Both the position numbers and the translations under genes were made by a program. The notes under the pieces are model-generated. The model did not search any database and was not told the origin of the DNA. It saw only the letters and a list, made by a program, of their open reading frames with translations. A DNA stretch of 64,000 nucleotides, from NCBI RefSeq assembly GCF_001042985.1, contig NZ_JYKY01000012.1, positions 1-64,000 on the forward strand, read 5' to 3'. This document shows positions 52,966-62,653 of the stretch, piece after piece (position 1 is the stretch's first letter; each line of letters begins with the position of its first letter). The DNA is from Pseudomonas lundensis. GTDB lineage: Bacteria > Pseudomonadota > Gammaproteobacteria > Pseudomonadales > Pseudomonadaceae.

Positions 52966-55065
52966 ATGTCACGTACTTTTCAGGCATTTGGATCATGGAT
53001 AAACGCCGTGCTGATTCTCGGTGTGCTGGGCTTTATGCCGTCTGCCGATGCCGCACACGGCTTACCCTTCAAGTTGCCTCCCAGCTTTGCCAGTTTTAAA
53101 CCCCTGCGTCTGGACAGCGAAGAAAAACGCTGGCTGCAGGAGCGCGGCAAACTACGCGTGGGCATCACCCTCGATGGTTACGAGCCCATCGATATCACCA
53201 ACGATCGAAACCGTTATCAAGGCATCAGTGCCGATTACCTGAGCATCATTCGTGACACGTTAGGGGTCCAGGTCGAGGTGCTTGGCTTTCGCAAGCGCGA
53301 TCAGGCCGTAGCCGAGCTGCTGGCGGGCAAGATCGATGTATTGACCAGCGCCAGCGGGTTTGAGCGCGGGATCGAGGGCATCGAGTTCTCGCAGGATTAC
53401 ATGGTGGATCAACCGGTGATTGTCGGACGTGATATTGAGTCTGAATCCATCGATGACTGGTCGGGCAAAAAGATCGGCTTCCTGGACGGTTACATCGACA
53501 TACCCGCCGCCCATGCGTTTTACCCTGACAGCGAAATCATCATCACCCCCACGATGCACAGCGCCATGGAAGCCCTGATAGAAGGGGACATCGATGCCTT
53601 CATCGGCAATGAGGTCATCGTCCAGGCGTTCAATAGCATTCGTCCTTATTCAAGGTTGCGCATCATCGATGACAGCGCCATACCGGTATCGGGCTTCGCC
53701 TTTGCGACGCGTCTGGCAGACCGCCAGTTGACGAGCCTGATCAATCAGGTACTCAACAGTGTGGATCAGACGCTCTCAGAACTTATTCTTTCTCGCTGGA
53801 CCCAAGGCCTTGAGGGCAGCATTGCCCAGCAACACATCGACTTGCTCCCCGCCGAGCGCGAGTGGATCAAGGCTAACCCCGTGGTCACGGTGGTGAGCCA
53901 GCAATATCCGCTCTATACCTTTCGCAACGCCAGGGGCGAGTGGGAAGGCTTGAGCATTGACATCCTTGCGCGCATATCACGCATGACCGGGCTGCAATTC
54001 GTCCATGAAGAGTCGTTTTCGACCGCCCAAACGTTGGGCCTGCTCAAGAGTGGTCGAGGCCAAATGAACGCCACGCTGTCTATCAGTCCGGAGCGAAAGG
54101 AGTTTCTGAACTTCACGTACTCCTACGGCGGTGCGCCCTGGGTTTTCATCGTTCGCACCCACGACTCACGGCTCGGATCATTAGAGCAGTTGTCCGGCAA
54201 GGTGTTGGCACTTCCCGCCAGGCATGCTCTTGAAGCCATGATCCGGCGCGACCATCCGGAGATCGAAGTGCACACGGTCGCCAGTTTCGATCAAGCCAGG
54301 AGCCTGGTGGAAAAAGGCGAGGCCGACGCGACGATTCAAAGCGAGACACAGGCGTACCTGTATCCGCCGGGTCGTCTCAAGGTGGGCCGCACCGTCGAAG
54401 GCCGCTGGTCAGCCGATACGTTTTCGGTGCATGCAAAGCACCCCGAACTCTTGAGCATCCTGAACAAGGCGCTTGAAGCCATGACCATGACCGAAATCCG
54501 CACCTTGAGAAGCAAGTGGTTGGGCGGGGTAAGGAAGGCGCCGCTTGTTGAGAGCCCCCTTCATCACTCGCCATGGCTGTATGGACCAATGGCAGCTCTG
54601 CTGGTGGTGGGCCTGTTGTTGTTTTTGTGCAATCGGCGCCTGCATAACCAGATTGTGCTGGGGCATGCACGCGAAGCTCAATTACAGGAGGCTATCGAGT
54701 TTCAGCGCCGTTACCTGGACGGCATTCCCAGCCCCATTTTTGTAGTCGGTGTCAAAGGTGAAATAGTCACCTGCAACCGCAGTTATGAAGAGCGTTTATC
54801 CATCAAGCTGGAGCGCATCCAGGGTTTAAACAGCCTTGAAGCGAATCTTTATCCCCCCACCCTGGCCGAGCAGTTACATCGAGAGTTGCTGGACGTTATC
54901 CGCAGCCGAAAGCCGTTTTACATAAAACGTGTCATGGAATTCAAAGCCTGCAGCACAGAGGTGTATCAGTGGACTGTCCCTTTTTATTCATCGACCGGGC
55001 AGTTAGAGGGGTTGGTGGGAGGCTGGTTTGACGGGTCGGAAGGGAGGAAGTGGGATATCCCTTGA
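52966..55065 (+). CDS. BvgS/EvgS-like sensor lacking a kinase domain
   Basis: 699 residues from ATG 52966, with AAGGAA upstream. Signal peptide ending ADAA near residue 30; two tandem periplasmic SBP_bac_3 (Venus-flytrap) domains at about 55-280 and 300-520; membrane helix at 538-556; PAS domain at about 571-688. That is the sensor half of a BvgS/EvgS hybrid kinase. The protein then stops at GGWFDGSEGRKWDIP, right where relatives continue with a dimerisation His and kinase (GGW.D.SERKR...). No kinase, receiver or Hpt sequence remains in the 140 bases before the next gene. A receiver protein follows. Confidence 0.85.
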   Translation: MSRTFQAFGSWINAVLILGVLGFMPSADAAHGLPFKLPPSFASFKPLRLDSEEKRWLQERGKLRVGITLDGYEPIDITNDRNRYQGISADYLSIIRDTLGVQVEVLGFRKRDQAVAELLAGKIDVLTSASGFERGIEGIEFSQDYMVDQPVIVGRDIESESIDDWSGKKIGFLDGYIDIPAAHAFYPDSEIIITPTMHSAMEALIEGDIDAFIGNEVIVQAFNSIRPYSRLRIIDDSAIPVSGFAFATRLADRQLTSLINQVLNSVDQTLSELILSRWTQGLEGSIAQQHIDLLPAEREWIKANPVVTVVSQQYPLYTFRNARGEWEGLSIDILARISRMTGLQFVHEESFSTAQTLGLLKSGRGQMNATLSISPERKEFLNFTYSYGGAPWVFIVRTHDSRLGSLEQLSGKVLALPARHALEAMIRRDHPEIEVHTVASFDQARSLVEKGEADATIQSETQAYLYPPGRLKVGRTVEGRWSADTFSVHAKHPELLSILNKALEAMTMTEIRTLRSKWLGGVRKAPLVESPLHHSPWLYGPMAALLVVGLLLFLCNRRLHNQIVLGHAREAQLQEAIEFQRRYLDGIPSPIFVVGVKGEIVTCNRSYEERLSIKLERIQGLNSLEANLYPPTLAEQLHRELLDVIRSRKPFYIKRVMEFKACSTEVYQWTVPFYSSTGQLEGLVGGWFDGSEGRKWDIP

Positions 55066-55205
55066 TTGGCCCCTTCGCGTTTCAAAGGTGCTGGCTTTCG
55101 TAGGAGTGTTCTTACCGTAATTCAAGATTTGTCTTATGTTCTGTTCAGTTTGAGCCTTCTACAGTGCGCTCCATTCGAGCAATCGTCCCGCAGCTGTAAA
55201 GGTTC

Positions 55206-55616
55206 ATGATGCAAAACCTGAAAGTACTGATCCTTGAAGACAACCCTTTTCAGTTGATGACCCTGCATCAAATGTTGAATGCATGCCGCATTTTCGACGT
55301 GCTGACCGCTTCAAGCCTGGAGGCGGCACGTCACTCACTTGCGGTACGCGGTGCTATCGATATCGCCATTTGCGACCTTTACCTGGACACCACCTCGGGG
55401 CTTGACCTGATCACTGAGCTGGCCCAGCAGCGCCATGCATCGGCGTTGATCATCCAGACCTGCGCCGCGCCGCATGTTGTTGAAAAGGCCGCCAGCCGGG
55501 CGCGCCGCGAAGGCCTCAAGGTATTGGGCTCTCTGACCAAACCCGTCAGTGTGAGTCGCTTGAACCAGCTGTTGCAGGCCTACCAGGTGCCATGTTTCAA
55601 CACGTTGGGCCGCTGA
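55206..55616 (+). CDS. Stand-alone response-regulator receiver protein
   Basis: 136 residues (a second ATG at 55209 is equally likely). A receiver domain without output domain: acidic pair in LILEDNPF, phosphoacceptor Asp57 in AICDLYLD, Thr85 and Lys112 in SLTKPV. All phosphorylation residues are present, so it should be phosphorylatable. It lies 140 bases after the kinase-less sensor. In relatives such small receivers accompany full BvgS-like hybrids; its kinase here must be elsewhere. Confidence 0.87.
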   Translation: MMQNLKVLILEDNPFQLMTLHQMLNACRIFDVLTASSLEAARHSLAVRGAIDIAICDLYLDTTSGLDLITELAQQRHASALIIQTCAAPHVVEKAASRARREGLKVLGSLTKPVSVSRLNQLLQAYQVPCFNTLGR

Positions 55617-55740
55617 GGCAAATTGATTGCAGGCCTGAGGGAACCTTTTTTCTTACCGGCTTGTCAGATTTTTCATCGACGGGATCAAGCGTTTTGCTCC
55701 GATGCCTGACGCCCGTCGAGCGGATCACCTGATCCTGTTA

Positions 55741-55778
55741 AACCCCGAGTTGACTCCCCACTGCTCGGGGTTTTTTTT
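55741..55778 (+). terminator. Intrinsic terminator after the receiver gene
   Basis: AACCCCGAG and CTCGGGGTT form the stem with a 14-nt loop and a long T run. It lies between convergent genes. Confidence 0.85.
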
Positions 55779-55790
55779 GAGCGCAATTTG

Positions 55791-56669
55791 TCAGCGTGGG
55801 CGCTTTGGCGGACTTGCTTGTCCATTCACGTAGTCGTCAGGGTGGCCGGGCTCCTGCCACTGAGCTTCAGCCTCACGCAACGCGTCCGGCTCCAACGTGG
55901 CTAATGCCCGGTTAATCCGGCCCAACGCTTCGTGGCCCGCAGGGGTGTCGGAGCACCCGATATAAATCGGCTGATACGTGGGCGCGCCCAAAATCCGGTA
56001 GAACAGCAGTGTTTCAAACGGCAAGCCTTGCTGCCGGGCCTTGGACTGAATCTCGGGCCAATACCCCAAAACACCTTCCAGCCGGCCGGCATGCTGCATT
56101 TGCAACAGGCTGCCCAAGGCATCATTGCCATGGTGAACAAACAGCTGGCGGTCCTCGCTATGCGCCAGCTGCTCATCGATCCACATGCCATAACTGCGTT
56201 TGGCCACCACCCCCAGCCGGACGCCTTGTGCATTGAGCATGCGCTTAAGGTCCACCGACTGATCCGTGACATAAGGCGCGATCTTCGGCTCATCGCTTTG
56301 GCGGATCACCAGCCCGTTGCTGTGTAAGCCCATGACCGGCGCCGAGTAGGCAATCGATTGTGCGCGTGAGGGATTCCACACCAGCGCCGGGTCGCACGTC
56401 AGCGTCGGGTCCTGCAGCATTTGCATGGCACGGGCCCGATTGACTTTGACCACCACATGTTCGTATTCGGGCAGGCTGGCGATCAGTAAGGGCATGAGCT
56501 GATCAATCACCCCCTGACCTTTTTGCGGGCCCTCAAAGACGGTTAGCGGCGGTAAATCGCGCATCAGCCATGTGAGTTTTTCGGCCCCGGAACTCATGCA
56601 CGCCCAGCCCAGCATCGCCCAAGGAATGAATTGAGCCCAACGGCTTGGCCGCCATGAGCGAATCGTCAT
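55791..56669 (-). CDS. Periplasmic solute-binding-like protein (TIGR02285 type)
   Basis: 292 residues. Signal peptide at residues 1-28 (ends SGA). Mature protein has WLMRDLPPLTVFEGPQKGQGVIDQLMPLL and RARAMQMLQDPTLTCDPALVWNP, the pattern of the TIGR02285 group of SBP_bac_3-like proteins. Ligand unknown. No transport genes are next to it, so it may act as a sensor partner or an orphan binding protein. Transcribed toward the receiver gene. Confidence 0.82.
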   Translation of the reverse strand: MTIRSWRPSRWAQFIPWAMLGWACMSSGAEKLTWLMRDLPPLTVFEGPQKGQGVIDQLMPLLIASLPEYEHVVVKVNRARAMQMLQDPTLTCDPALVWNPSRAQSIAYSAPVMGLHSNGLVIRQSDEPKIAPYVTDQSVDLKRMLNAQGVRLGVVAKRSYGMWIDEQLAHSEDRQLFVHHGNDALGSLLQMQHAGRLEGVLGYWPEIQSKARQQGLPFETLLFYRILGAPTYQPIYIGCSDTPAGHEALGRINRALATLEPDALREAEAQWQEPGHPDDYVNGQASPPKRPR

Positions 56670-56717
56670 GGTGCGGTGTTCCTTCTACAGCGTTTGAAAA
56701 GGGGCCGAGCCCCTCTG

Positions 56718-57917
56718 CTAAATGGCACCGTCGTGTTTCAGTGCCGCAATGGCCGAGGCGTCGTAGCCCAACGCGCCCAGCACTTCATCGTTATGGGCGC
56801 CCAGCTCGGGGCCCACCCACTCGGCCGACCCAGGGGTCTCGGAGAGCTTGGGCACAATGCCCGGCATTTTAAAGTCGTTGCCGTCGGGCAATTTGGCACT
56901 CAGGAACATCTCCCGCGCCAGAAACTGCGGGTCGCTGAACATGTCTTGCGCCGAGAAAATACGACTGGCCGGCACCTGCGCGGTATTCAGTTGCTCAAGC
57001 ACCGTGTCCAGCGGCAGCGAGGCCACCCAGCGATCAATCACGCCATACAGTTCATCGCGTCGTGCGTCACGCCCGTCATTGCTGGCCAGCTGCGGGTCGT
57101 TTGCCAAGTCGTCACGGCCAATCAGCTGCATGAACCGTTTGAAAATCGCATCGCCGTTGGCGCCAATCTGGACGTGCTTGCCGTCCAGGCTGGTATGGAT
57201 CGAAGAGGGGGTAATGCCCGGCATGATATTGCCCGTGCGTTCGCGAATAAAACCGAACACATCGAACTCCGGGACCATGCTTTCCATCATCGCGAAAATG
57301 GCTTCATACAACGCCACATCCACCACTTGGCCCTGGCCGTCATTCACCTCGCGGTGCCTCAAGGCCATCAATGCACCGATCACGCCCCACAGCGCGGCAA
57401 TCGAGTCGCCAATGGAAATGCCGGTGCGCACGGGCGGGCGGTCTTCGAAACCGGTGATGTAACGCAGCCCGCCCATCGATTCACCCACGGCCCCGAAGCC
57501 CGGCTGATCCTTCATCGGCCCGGTCTGGCCAAAGCCCGACAGGCGGACCATGACCAGTTTGGGGTTCAAGGCATGCAACACGTCCCACCCCAGCCCGAGC
57601 TTTTCGAGCACACCGGGGCGAAAGTTCTCGATCAGGATGTCCGCGTCGGCCAACAACGCCTTGAGCACCTGAAGGCCATCGGGGTGCTTGAGGTTCAGCG
57701 TCAGGGATTTCTTGTTACGCGCCTGCACGAACCACCACAGCGACGTGCCCTCATACAGCTTGCGCCATTTGCGCAGCGGATCGCCCCCGTCCGGGGATTC
57801 AACCTTGATCACCTGAGCCCCGAATTCGGCGCAAATACGCGAAGCAAACGGCCCGGCGATCAGCGTTCCGAGTTCGACGACCTTAAGGCCCGAAAGGGGT
57901 TTGGCAGCGAGGGGCAT
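56718..57917 (-). CDS. CaiB/BaiF family CoA transferase
   Basis: 399 residues from ATG 57917, with AAGGATT upstream. Class III CoA transferase: LSGLKVVELGTLIAGPFASRICAEFGAQVIKVE, NKKSLTLNLKHPDG, and GLRYITGFEDRPPVRTGISIGDSIA. The conserved catalytic Asp region is present. The acyl substrates cannot be read from the sequence. The solute-binding-like gene is 48 nt downstream on the same strand. Confidence 0.9.
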   Translation of the reverse strand: MPLAAKPLSGLKVVELGTLIAGPFASRICAEFGAQVIKVESPDGGDPLRKWRKLYEGTSLWWFVQARNKKSLTLNLKHPDGLQVLKALLADADILIENFRPGVLEKLGLGWDVLHALNPKLVMVRLSGFGQTGPMKDQPGFGAVGESMGGLRYITGFEDRPPVRTGISIGDSIAALWGVIGALMALRHREVNDGQGQVVDVALYEAIFAMMESMVPEFDVFGFIRERTGNIMPGITPSSIHTSLDGKHVQIGANGDAIFKRFMQLIGRDDLANDPQLASNDGRDARRDELYGVIDRWVASLPLDTVLEQLNTAQVPASRIFSAQDMFSDPQFLAREMFLSAKLPDGNDFKMPGIVPKLSETPGSAEWVGPELGAHNDEVLGALGYDASAIAALKHDGAI

Positions 57918-58051
57918 GAGTAATCCTTGTCCGGGAGCGTGCGAGTACAGCCTTTTAACATAGGAGCGGGCGCGCAAGAAGCTGCAGAGTTCGTTGATCC
58001 TTGGCGTATCGGGTAGACTTGCCGCCTTTCTCCGTATCAAGAAGCCCGTTC

Positions 58052-58594
58052 ATGGCCCAGCCGTCCACGACTTACAAGTTTGAACTCAACCTCACCGACC
58101 TTGATCGCGGTGTGTATGAGAGCGTAAAACAGACCATCGCCCGTCACCCTTCGGAAACCGAAGAGCGCATGACCGTGCGTTTGCTGGCGTATGCCTTCTG
58201 GTACAACGAGCAACTGTCCTTTGGACGCGGCCTGTCTGATGTAGACGAACCGGCGCTGTGGGAAAAAAGCCTGGATGACCGTGTTTTGCACTGGATCGAA
58301 GTCGGCCAGCCGGACGCAGAGCGCCTGACCTGGTGTTCGCGCCGCACCGAACGCACCAGCTTGCTGGCCTACGGCAGCCTGCGCGTCTGGGAAGGCAAAG
58401 TGATTCCGGCGATCAAAAACCTGAAAAACGTCAACGTGGCGGCCGTGCCGCAAGAGGTCCTCGAAACCTTGGCCAAAGACATGCCACGGGTGATCAAGTG
58501 GGACGTGATGATCAGCGAAGGCACGATCTTCGTGACCGATGACCGCGGCCAGCACGAAGTGCAATTGCAGTGGTTGACCGGCGAACGCGGTTAA
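58052..58594 (+). CDS. yaeQ: YaeQ family protein
   Basis: 180 residues from ATG 58052. YaeQ fold, distantly related to PD-(D/E)XK nucleases. TTYKFELNLTDLDRGVYESVKQTIARHPSETEERMTVRLLAYAFWY and WIEVGQPDAERLTWCSRRTE are the family signatures. No activity is established. It precedes recJ by 55 nt on the same strand. Confidence 0.9.
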   Translation: MAQPSTTYKFELNLTDLDRGVYESVKQTIARHPSETEERMTVRLLAYAFWYNEQLSFGRGLSDVDEPALWEKSLDDRVLHWIEVGQPDAERLTWCSRRTERTSLLAYGSLRVWEGKVIPAIKNLKNVNVAAVPQEVLETLAKDMPRVIKWDVMISEGTIFVTDDRGQHEVQLQWLTGERG

Positions 58595-58649
58595 TCCTCG
58601 GCCTGCTTCAATCTTTCCACCTTCAGACTCAGAGACACATCCCCCGCTT

Positions 58650-60359
58650 ATGCGCATCGAACCTCGTCCATTGCCTGAAATCCTGCCTTTTCTGGGCGAA
58701 ATGCCGACGTTGCTGACACGGTTGTACGCCGCCCGTGGCGTGCAATCACAGGCTGAACTGGACAAGCGCCTGGCGCGGTTGATCCCGTACCAGCAGCTCA
58801 AAGGTATCGAGGCCGCTGTGGATTTGCTGGTGCAGGCGCTGGACCAGCGTCAGCGCATCCTGATCGTCGGTGACTTCGACGCCGATGGCGCGACGGCCAG
58901 CACCGTCGGCATGCTGGGCCTGCGGTTACTGGGGGCGGCGCATGTCGATTACCTGGTGCCCAACCGTTTTGAGTACGGCTACGGCCTGACCCCGGAAATC
59001 GTCGAAGTCGCCCTGACCCGCGAGCCGCAGTTGCTCATCACGGTCGACAACGGCATCTCCAGCGTCGAAGGGGTCGCCGCGGCGAAAAAGGCCGGGCTCA
59101 AGGTGTTGGTCACCGACCACCACTTGCCGGGCACAGAACTGCCCGCCGCCGATGCCATCGTCAACCCCAACCAGCCGGGCTGCGCGTTTCCCAGCAAGGC
59201 CTTGGCCGGGGTGGGGGTGATTTTCTATGTGCTGATCGCGCTGCGTGCGCGTTTGAACAGCCTGGGCCGATACGAACACAGCCAGGCGCCCAACATCGCT
59301 GAACTGCTGGATCTGGTGGCCTTGGGCAGTGTGGCGGACGTGGTGCCGCTGGACGCCAACAACCGGATTCTGGTGCATCAGGGCCTGGAACGGATTCGCG
59401 CCGGTCGCGCCCGGCCGGGGCTCAAGGCCATTCTGGAAGTGGCCAAGCGCGATCATACGCGCATCACCTCGACCGACCTTGGCTTCATCCTCGGCCCGCG
59501 GCTCAATGCGGCGGGGCGTCTGGACGACATGAGTCTGGGCATCGAATGCCTGCTCACCGACGACGCCAACGCCGCGCGCGCCATGGCCGCCCAACTGGAC
59601 GAGATGAACCAGGACCGCAAATCCATCGAGCAAGGCATGCAGCGCGAAGCACTGGCCCAGCTCAAGGAACTCCCGGTCGACTCGATGCCGTTCGGGTTGT
59701 GCCTGTTCGACCCGGACTGGCACCAAGGGGTCATCGGGATTTTGGCCTCGCGCCTCAAAGAGCGTTATTTCCGGCCCACCTTTGCGTTTGCCGATGCGGG
59801 CGACGGCCTGCTCAAAGGGTCGGGGCGCTCCGTGCCGGGCTTTCACATCCGCGACGCACTGAGCGTGGTCGCAGCGCAACACCCCGACCTGATCGCCAAA
59901 TACGGCGGCCACGCCATGGCCGCCGGGCTGACCTTGCCGGTGGCGAACTTTGAGCAGTTCAGCCAGGCGTTCGATGCTGAAGTGCGGCGTCAACTGCGTG
60001 AAGAAGACCTCACCGGGCGCCTGCTGTCCGATGGCAGCCTGACTGTCGAAGAGTTCCACCTTGAGCTGGCGCGTGCCTTGCGCAACGCCGGCCCCTGGGG
60101 GCAACACTTCCCCGAGCCGCTGTTTCATGGGGTATTTGAGCTGGTGGAACAACGGATCGTCGGTGAACGGCACCTCAAAGTGGTGCTCAAAACCCAATGC
60201 GGCAGCGTCAAACTCGACGGCATTGCGTTCGGCATCGACCGCGACGTGTGGCCCAACCCGACCATCCGCTGGGTTGAACTGGCCTACAAGCTCGACCTCA
60301 ACGAGTTCCGGGGCAACGAAACCGTGCAACTGATGATCGCCCACATCGAACCGCGCTGA
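58650..60359 (+). CDS. recJ: Single-stranded-DNA exonuclease RecJ
   Basis: 569 residues. 5'-3' exonuclease of recombination and mismatch repair. DHH phosphoesterase motifs ILIVGDFDADGATAS, ITVDNGIS, VTDHHLPG; the DHHA1 domain with KYGGHAMAAGLTL; OB-like C-terminal domain. Length and motifs are complete. xenA follows 120 nt later. Confidence 0.95.
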   Translation: MRIEPRPLPEILPFLGEMPTLLTRLYAARGVQSQAELDKRLARLIPYQQLKGIEAAVDLLVQALDQRQRILIVGDFDADGATASTVGMLGLRLLGAAHVDYLVPNRFEYGYGLTPEIVEVALTREPQLLITVDNGISSVEGVAAAKKAGLKVLVTDHHLPGTELPAADAIVNPNQPGCAFPSKALAGVGVIFYVLIALRARLNSLGRYEHSQAPNIAELLDLVALGSVADVVPLDANNRILVHQGLERIRAGRARPGLKAILEVAKRDHTRITSTDLGFILGPRLNAAGRLDDMSLGIECLLTDDANAARAMAAQLDEMNQDRKSIEQGMQREALAQLKELPVDSMPFGLCLFDPDWHQGVIGILASRLKERYFRPTFAFADAGDGLLKGSGRSVPGFHIRDALSVVAAQHPDLIAKYGGHAMAAGLTLPVANFEQFSQAFDAEVRRQLREEDLTGRLLSDGSLTVEEFHLELARALRNAGPWGQHFPEPLFHGVFELVEQRIVGERHLKVVLKTQCGSVKLDGIAFGIDRDVWPNPTIRWVELAYKLDLNEFRGNETVQLMIAHIEPR

Positions 60360-60479
60360 CCCGCCAGCGGATTTGAACCCCACCTCTTTCAGTGTTGTCG
60401 ACTAATCTCTGGTAAGCGCTTGGTCGGCACACCGACGTCAAGCCGTCTGGCGTTTGCCCACTGACATGAGAGGTGACCC

Positions 60480-61586
60480 ATGAGCCTGCTGCTCGAACCC
60501 TATACCCTGCGCCAACTGACCTTCTTGAACCGCATCGCGGTCTCGCCCATGTGCCAGTACTCCAGTGTCGACGGGTTAGCCAACGACTGGCATTTGGTCC
60601 ACTTGGGCAGCCGCGCCGTGGGCGGCGCCGGGCTGATCTTCACCGAAGCCACCGCCGTCACCGCTGACGGTCGCATCACCGCACAAGACCTTGGGCTGTG
60701 GAACGACCAACAGATCGAACCGCTGCAACGCATCACCCGTTTCATACGCGCTCAGGGCGCCGTCGCCGGTATTCAACTGGCCCACGCCGGGCGCAAGGCC
60801 AGTACCTGGCGTCCGTGGTTGGGCAAACAAGGCAGCGTCAGAGTAGAAGAGGGCGGCTGGGTGCCGGTCGGGCCATCGCCCATTGCCTTCGACCCGCGCC
60901 ACACCGTGCCCACGCAACTGGACGAACGCCAGATCCAGGACGTCATCCAGGCCTTTGCCGACGCCGCCAAACGCGCGCTCGAAGCCGGGTTTTCGGTGGT
61001 TGAAGTGCATGCGGCACACGGCTACCTGCTGCATCAATTCCTCTCGCCATTGAGCAACCAGCGCCGCGACCAATACGGCGGTTCGTTCGAAAACCGCATT
61101 CGGCTGGTGCTGCAAGTGACCGAAGCGGTGCGCGAAGTCTGGCCGCAAGAACTGCCCCTGTTCGTGCGGGTATCGGCCACCGACTGGGTAGAAGACGGCT
61201 GGAACCCCGACGAAACCGTCGAATTGGCGCGCCGCCTCAAAGCGTTGGGCGTCGACCTGATCGACGTGTCCTCGGGAGGCACCTCGGCCAATGCTGAAAT
61301 CCCCGTCGGGCCGGGGTATCAGACGCGTTTTGCAGAAAGCATCCGCAAGGCATCGGGCATCGCCACCGGCACGGTCGGCATGATTACCGAACCGGCCCAG
61401 GCCGAGCACATCCTGCGCACCGGCCAGGCCGACCTGATCCTGCTGGCCCGCGAACTGCTGCGCGACCCTTACTGGCCCCTGCATGCCGATGACGACCTGG
61501 GCGGCAAACAGGCGACCTGGCCTGCGCAATACCAGCGCGCCACGCATCGCGATCAACCCATCCACGAATCCGACCTGCGCGAATGA
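60480..61586 (+). CDS. xenA: Old yellow enzyme family oxidoreductase (XenA type)
   Basis: 368 residues. FMN ene-reductase of the YqjM/XenA class that reduces activated alkenes and nitro compounds. Class-specific Cys in VSPMCQYSSVDG, HAGRKAST, catalytic pair and substrate loop HAAHGYLLHQFLSPLSNQRRDQYGGSFENR, and C-terminal LLARELLRDPYWPLHA. Downstream of recJ, as with xenA in P. putida. Native substrate unknown. Confidence 0.9.
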   Translation: MSLLLEPYTLRQLTFLNRIAVSPMCQYSSVDGLANDWHLVHLGSRAVGGAGLIFTEATAVTADGRITAQDLGLWNDQQIEPLQRITRFIRAQGAVAGIQLAHAGRKASTWRPWLGKQGSVRVEEGGWVPVGPSPIAFDPRHTVPTQLDERQIQDVIQAFADAAKRALEAGFSVVEVHAAHGYLLHQFLSPLSNQRRDQYGGSFENRIRLVLQVTEAVREVWPQELPLFVRVSATDWVEDGWNPDETVELARRLKALGVDLIDVSSGGTSANAEIPVGPGYQTRFAESIRKASGIATGTVGMITEPAQAEHILRTGQADLILLARELLRDPYWPLHADDDLGGKQATWPAQYQRATHRDQPIHESDLRE

Positions 61587-61766
61587 CCCCGCCCCGGCGT
61601 ATTCCGCGTGTTTGCGGCGTGCGCCGGGCCACCTTCAGGTTCAATTAAGGTGGGTTTGGCAAGCTCGGTGCAACATCTGGAAGCAAACGAACTGACTGCG
61701 TTGCGTGGCCGCGAACTACTCTGTCGGCCTGCTGACTTCCCCCAACCCTGTTGCTAGAGGCTGTGT

Positions 61767-62483
61767 ATGAATACGCGTGGATTGCTCGATCAGTTACTCA
61801 AGTCTGGCCAAGAGTTGTTGCAAAACAAAACCGGTGCTGCAAAACCCGGTGCGGGTGCTGACAAAGGCGCACTCGGTGGCTTGCTCAGTGGTTCGGGCGG
61901 GTTAGGCAGCCTGCTCTCGGGCGCGGGGGGCGGGGCACTGGCCGCTGGCGCCATGGGCCTGCTGCTGGGCAACAAAAGCGCACGCAAAATTGGCGGCAAA
62001 GCCATCACCTACGGCGGTTTGGCGGCGCTGGGCGTTCTGGCCTACAAAGCCTACGGCAACTGGCAGGCCAGCCAGGGCACCGCGCCGCAAACCGAACCGC
62101 AAACCATCGACCGCATTGCGCCTGTGCAAGTGGAACAGCACAGCCAGGCCATCCTCAAGGCGCTGGTCGCGGCGGCCAAAGCCGATGGCCACATCGACCA
62201 CCGTGAGCGGCAATTGATCGAAGGCGAGTTCCACAAAATCAGTGGCGACTCGGGTCTGCAGGACTGGTTAAAAGCCGAGCTGAACAAACCGCTGGACCCG
62301 GCCGAAGTGGCACGAGCGGCAAGCACCCCGGAAATGGCGGCCGAAATGTACATCGCCAGCGTGATGCTGGTGGATGAAGAACACTTTATGGAACGTGCCT
62401 ACCTGGACGAACTGGCCAAACAGCTCAAGCTGGAGCCGGGGCTCAAGGCCGAACTTGAGCGTCAGGTTCACCAGGCGGCCTAG
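61767..62483 (+). CDS. YebE-like inner-membrane protein (DUF533, TerB-like)
   Basis: 238 residues. A Gly/Ser/Leu-rich N-terminal region (residues 30-75) with a membrane segment at about 80-95, then a helical TerB/DUF533 domain with ILKALVAAAKADGHIDHRERQLIEGEF, in which Asp residues resemble metal-binding sites of TerB. The E. coli relative YebE is envelope-stress linked. Preceded by 180 bases without a clear promoter. Confidence 0.85.
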   Translation: MNTRGLLDQLLKSGQELLQNKTGAAKPGAGADKGALGGLLSGSGGLGSLLSGAGGGALAAGAMGLLLGNKSARKIGGKAITYGGLAALGVLAYKAYGNWQASQGTAPQTEPQTIDRIAPVQVEQHSQAILKALVAAAKADGHIDHRERQLIEGEFHKISGDSGLQDWLKAELNKPLDPAEVARAASTPEMAAEMYIASVMLVDEEHFMERAYLDELAKQLKLEPGLKAELERQVHQAA

Positions 62484-62600
62484 CCGCCGTGTGCTGCACG
62501 GGCGTGACGTCGCACTACGATTTGTACGCACGCAATTGCGGGAGGTTTCGTACAGGTTTGCTGAGTGATGAGGCTGTTCGGTCACGCCTATAGTTTGCGC

Positions 62601-62616
62601 TCGCCCCTCGGGGCGA
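62601..62616. repeat. Small GC hairpin in the leader region
   Basis: TCGCC and GGCGA pair around CCTCGG, in front of the large structured leader. Confidence 0.4.
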
Positions 62617-62653
62617 CCGGGTTTGGCGACCTGAACAGGATTTTGGAAGCGTA

